DNA from: Eunapius fragilis
Lineage: Eukaryota; Porifera; Demospongiae; Spongillida; Spongillidae
Reading direction: 5' to 3'
Assembly (NCBI GenBank): GCA_963681505.1
Contig: OY811972.1
Location: forward strand, 12,070,279-12,134,278
DNA length: 64,000 nt
Every line of letters begins with the position of its first letter. Position 1 is the stretch's first letter. Positions 62,827-64,000 of this stretch are shown here, one piece after another. A program made the position numbers and the translations under genes. The notes below the pieces were generated by a model. It did no database searches. It was not told the origin of the DNA and saw only the letters and a list, made by a program, of their open reading frames with translations.

Positions 62827-64000
62827 ATCTGAACCTGCGGCAGCAGGTTCAATATAGGATTGATTGAGGGTTGATGAATGTCATTAATAAAACTTCACTA
62901 GCGTCTGGAGGGACAACGGAGAAACGGATCGCTTATCTCTTTATCGCGATGGAATGAGAGCACAACGATCTACAGTTCTACGTTGGTTCCGTGTCATAAA
63001 ACGGTGTGGTTATAGAGAAACGACCAATTTCCTGTTTCTCGTGCCCAGTCCCAAAATAATTCTTTGTCGTCGTCTTAGGAAGGTATAACTCGAGCTACGA
63101 ACGGTTTTGAAGAACGGCAATAGTACCCATCGCTTCAAAATTTACCGGCACGTTATCCTTACATGTCATATAGACACATGTATATCAAGTTCTGTTTAAT
63201 AATGATAAATAATAGATTTTTATTAATAATTTTAGGCAGTATAAATACTCTAACCTGCACTAAATTTATTGATGTTCCTATCGCAGTTTAATAGTTGTTA
63301 CATTGGCCATAGATATTAGAGTAGATTAATATCTATGATTAAATGGCCTCTGACAACTACAACCCACTAACTAACGCGAGGAGAACCGTGCTGCTAAAAG
63401 GCGGCGATATGAAGAGGACCTCGAGGGAAACCGCGCTGCTAACAGGCAGAAATACGAGGACAATTCAGCTGCCATTAAAGCGTCTAAAAGGAGCCGGTAT
63501 TGGAATGACCCCGCTGTCCGATTGGCTAAATGAGCTTCCGAGAGGACACGGTACCGCAGAGGTCACAGAACTACCACTACCACCCAAAGGTATGTTATGG
63601 CATGTTGTATTAAAAAGCTGTGCATGCAACATTTGTACAGCTTAGTCGGGCCACGTTTGGTCGGGCTTGTCGCCCTGCGACCTGACCAAACGCGGTAGTA
63701 GGGCCCGCCCGACTATGTACAGCACGGATCTGCACAAAACCATTCACTTCACATGTAAAGCATGCATGGTGACTCAACTGTGTGTACACTATTGTCTATT
63801 GTTTTAATCTGATAAGGCTTCCTTACTTATCGATCTACACTGAGCCATGTAGTTCACTCCCACACTATCCATCTATTGCATGTAGGCTGCACCTCCATGT
63901 TTAGATGGGTGCATTTTTACTGGATCAAATTTAGATTTTTAGCACAACTGACACACATACACCCCTTCCCTCCCTGTCAATTTTATGATGGAATTGGACC
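62827..64000 (+). mobile_element. Dispersed element with basic-repeat ORF, copy 2 (runs off window)
   Basis: Matches 36647-38400 from ATCTGAACCTGCGGCAGCAG onward. It lacks part of the 15-residue repeats but keeps a basic frame (63343-63645; in another register NRAANRQKYED and KRSRYWND motifs). Both copies share a GGGCCCGCC(C/T)GACTATGTAC hairpin-like stretch near their 3' halves (37665-37740, 63645-63720). Confidence 0.7.

Overview
This is eukaryotic nuclear DNA: genes are split by short and long GT-AG introns, repeats are abundant, and there is no operon structure. The genes are animal-type. They are ankyrin-exon arrays, an ANK-Roc-COR-Death protein, a DNA polymerase epsilon (POLE) homologue, and piggyBac, Ty3/gypsy and DIRS remnants. 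Very small introns (40-53 bp), expanded ankyrin/Roco/Death genes and a mobile-element ORF built from 15-residue repeats of the YKADPEMKKASVRDS type suggest a demosponge. That placement is inference; 'invertebrate metazoan' is safer.

Layout. 0-15.9 kb (minus): 5' part of an ankyrin gene, with a 24-codon first exon, thirteen 99-bp phase-0 exons of one ankyrin repeat each, and a last exon cut by the window edge. Its introns hold segmental duplications, minisatellites and hairpin elements. 16-18.4 kb: intergenic. 18.47-28.2 kb (plus): 5' half of a POLE gene, very well conserved exon by exon. It carries an in-frame TAA, a non-canonical donor, no exons for about 115 residues including polymerase motif A, and a displaced second copy of one exon in place of the expected 3' exons. 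One intron holds about 150 copies of a 26-bp minisatellite that starts at the splice donor. 29.7-39.7 kb: a nest of mobile elements: a piggyBac relic, a Ty3/gypsy relic with integrase before the expected RT position, a DIRS-type RT fragment, then a 485-bp inverted-repeat pair enclosing a 956-bp spacerless palindrome, a dispersed element and a perfect-hairpin MITE. 40-41.2 kb: a second 26-bp minisatellite. 42-45.2 kb: a tandem duplication carrying two copies of an unknown minus-strand gene with tiny introns. 47.7-62.3 kb (minus): an ANK-Roc-COR-Death gene whose reading frame joins exactly across eight exons. Its 8-kb intron holds further gypsy remnants, a 550-bp ATGT microsatellite, a MITE and a TIR element. 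62.8 kb to the end: a second copy of the dispersed element seen at 36.6 kb.

The two ankyrin genes share the one-repeat-per-exon, phase-0 plan and orientation, and probably belong to one local family. The ANK-Roc-COR-Death architecture is that of an intracellular GTPase-scaffold signalling protein (DAPK1-like without the kinase).

The most notable patterns are: MITE hairpins whose two arms match exactly within a copy but differ strongly between copies; tandem repeats born at POLE splice sites, with a 676-bp higher-order period; exon-cassette duplication in the ankyrin gene; and the structure of the broken POLE copy.
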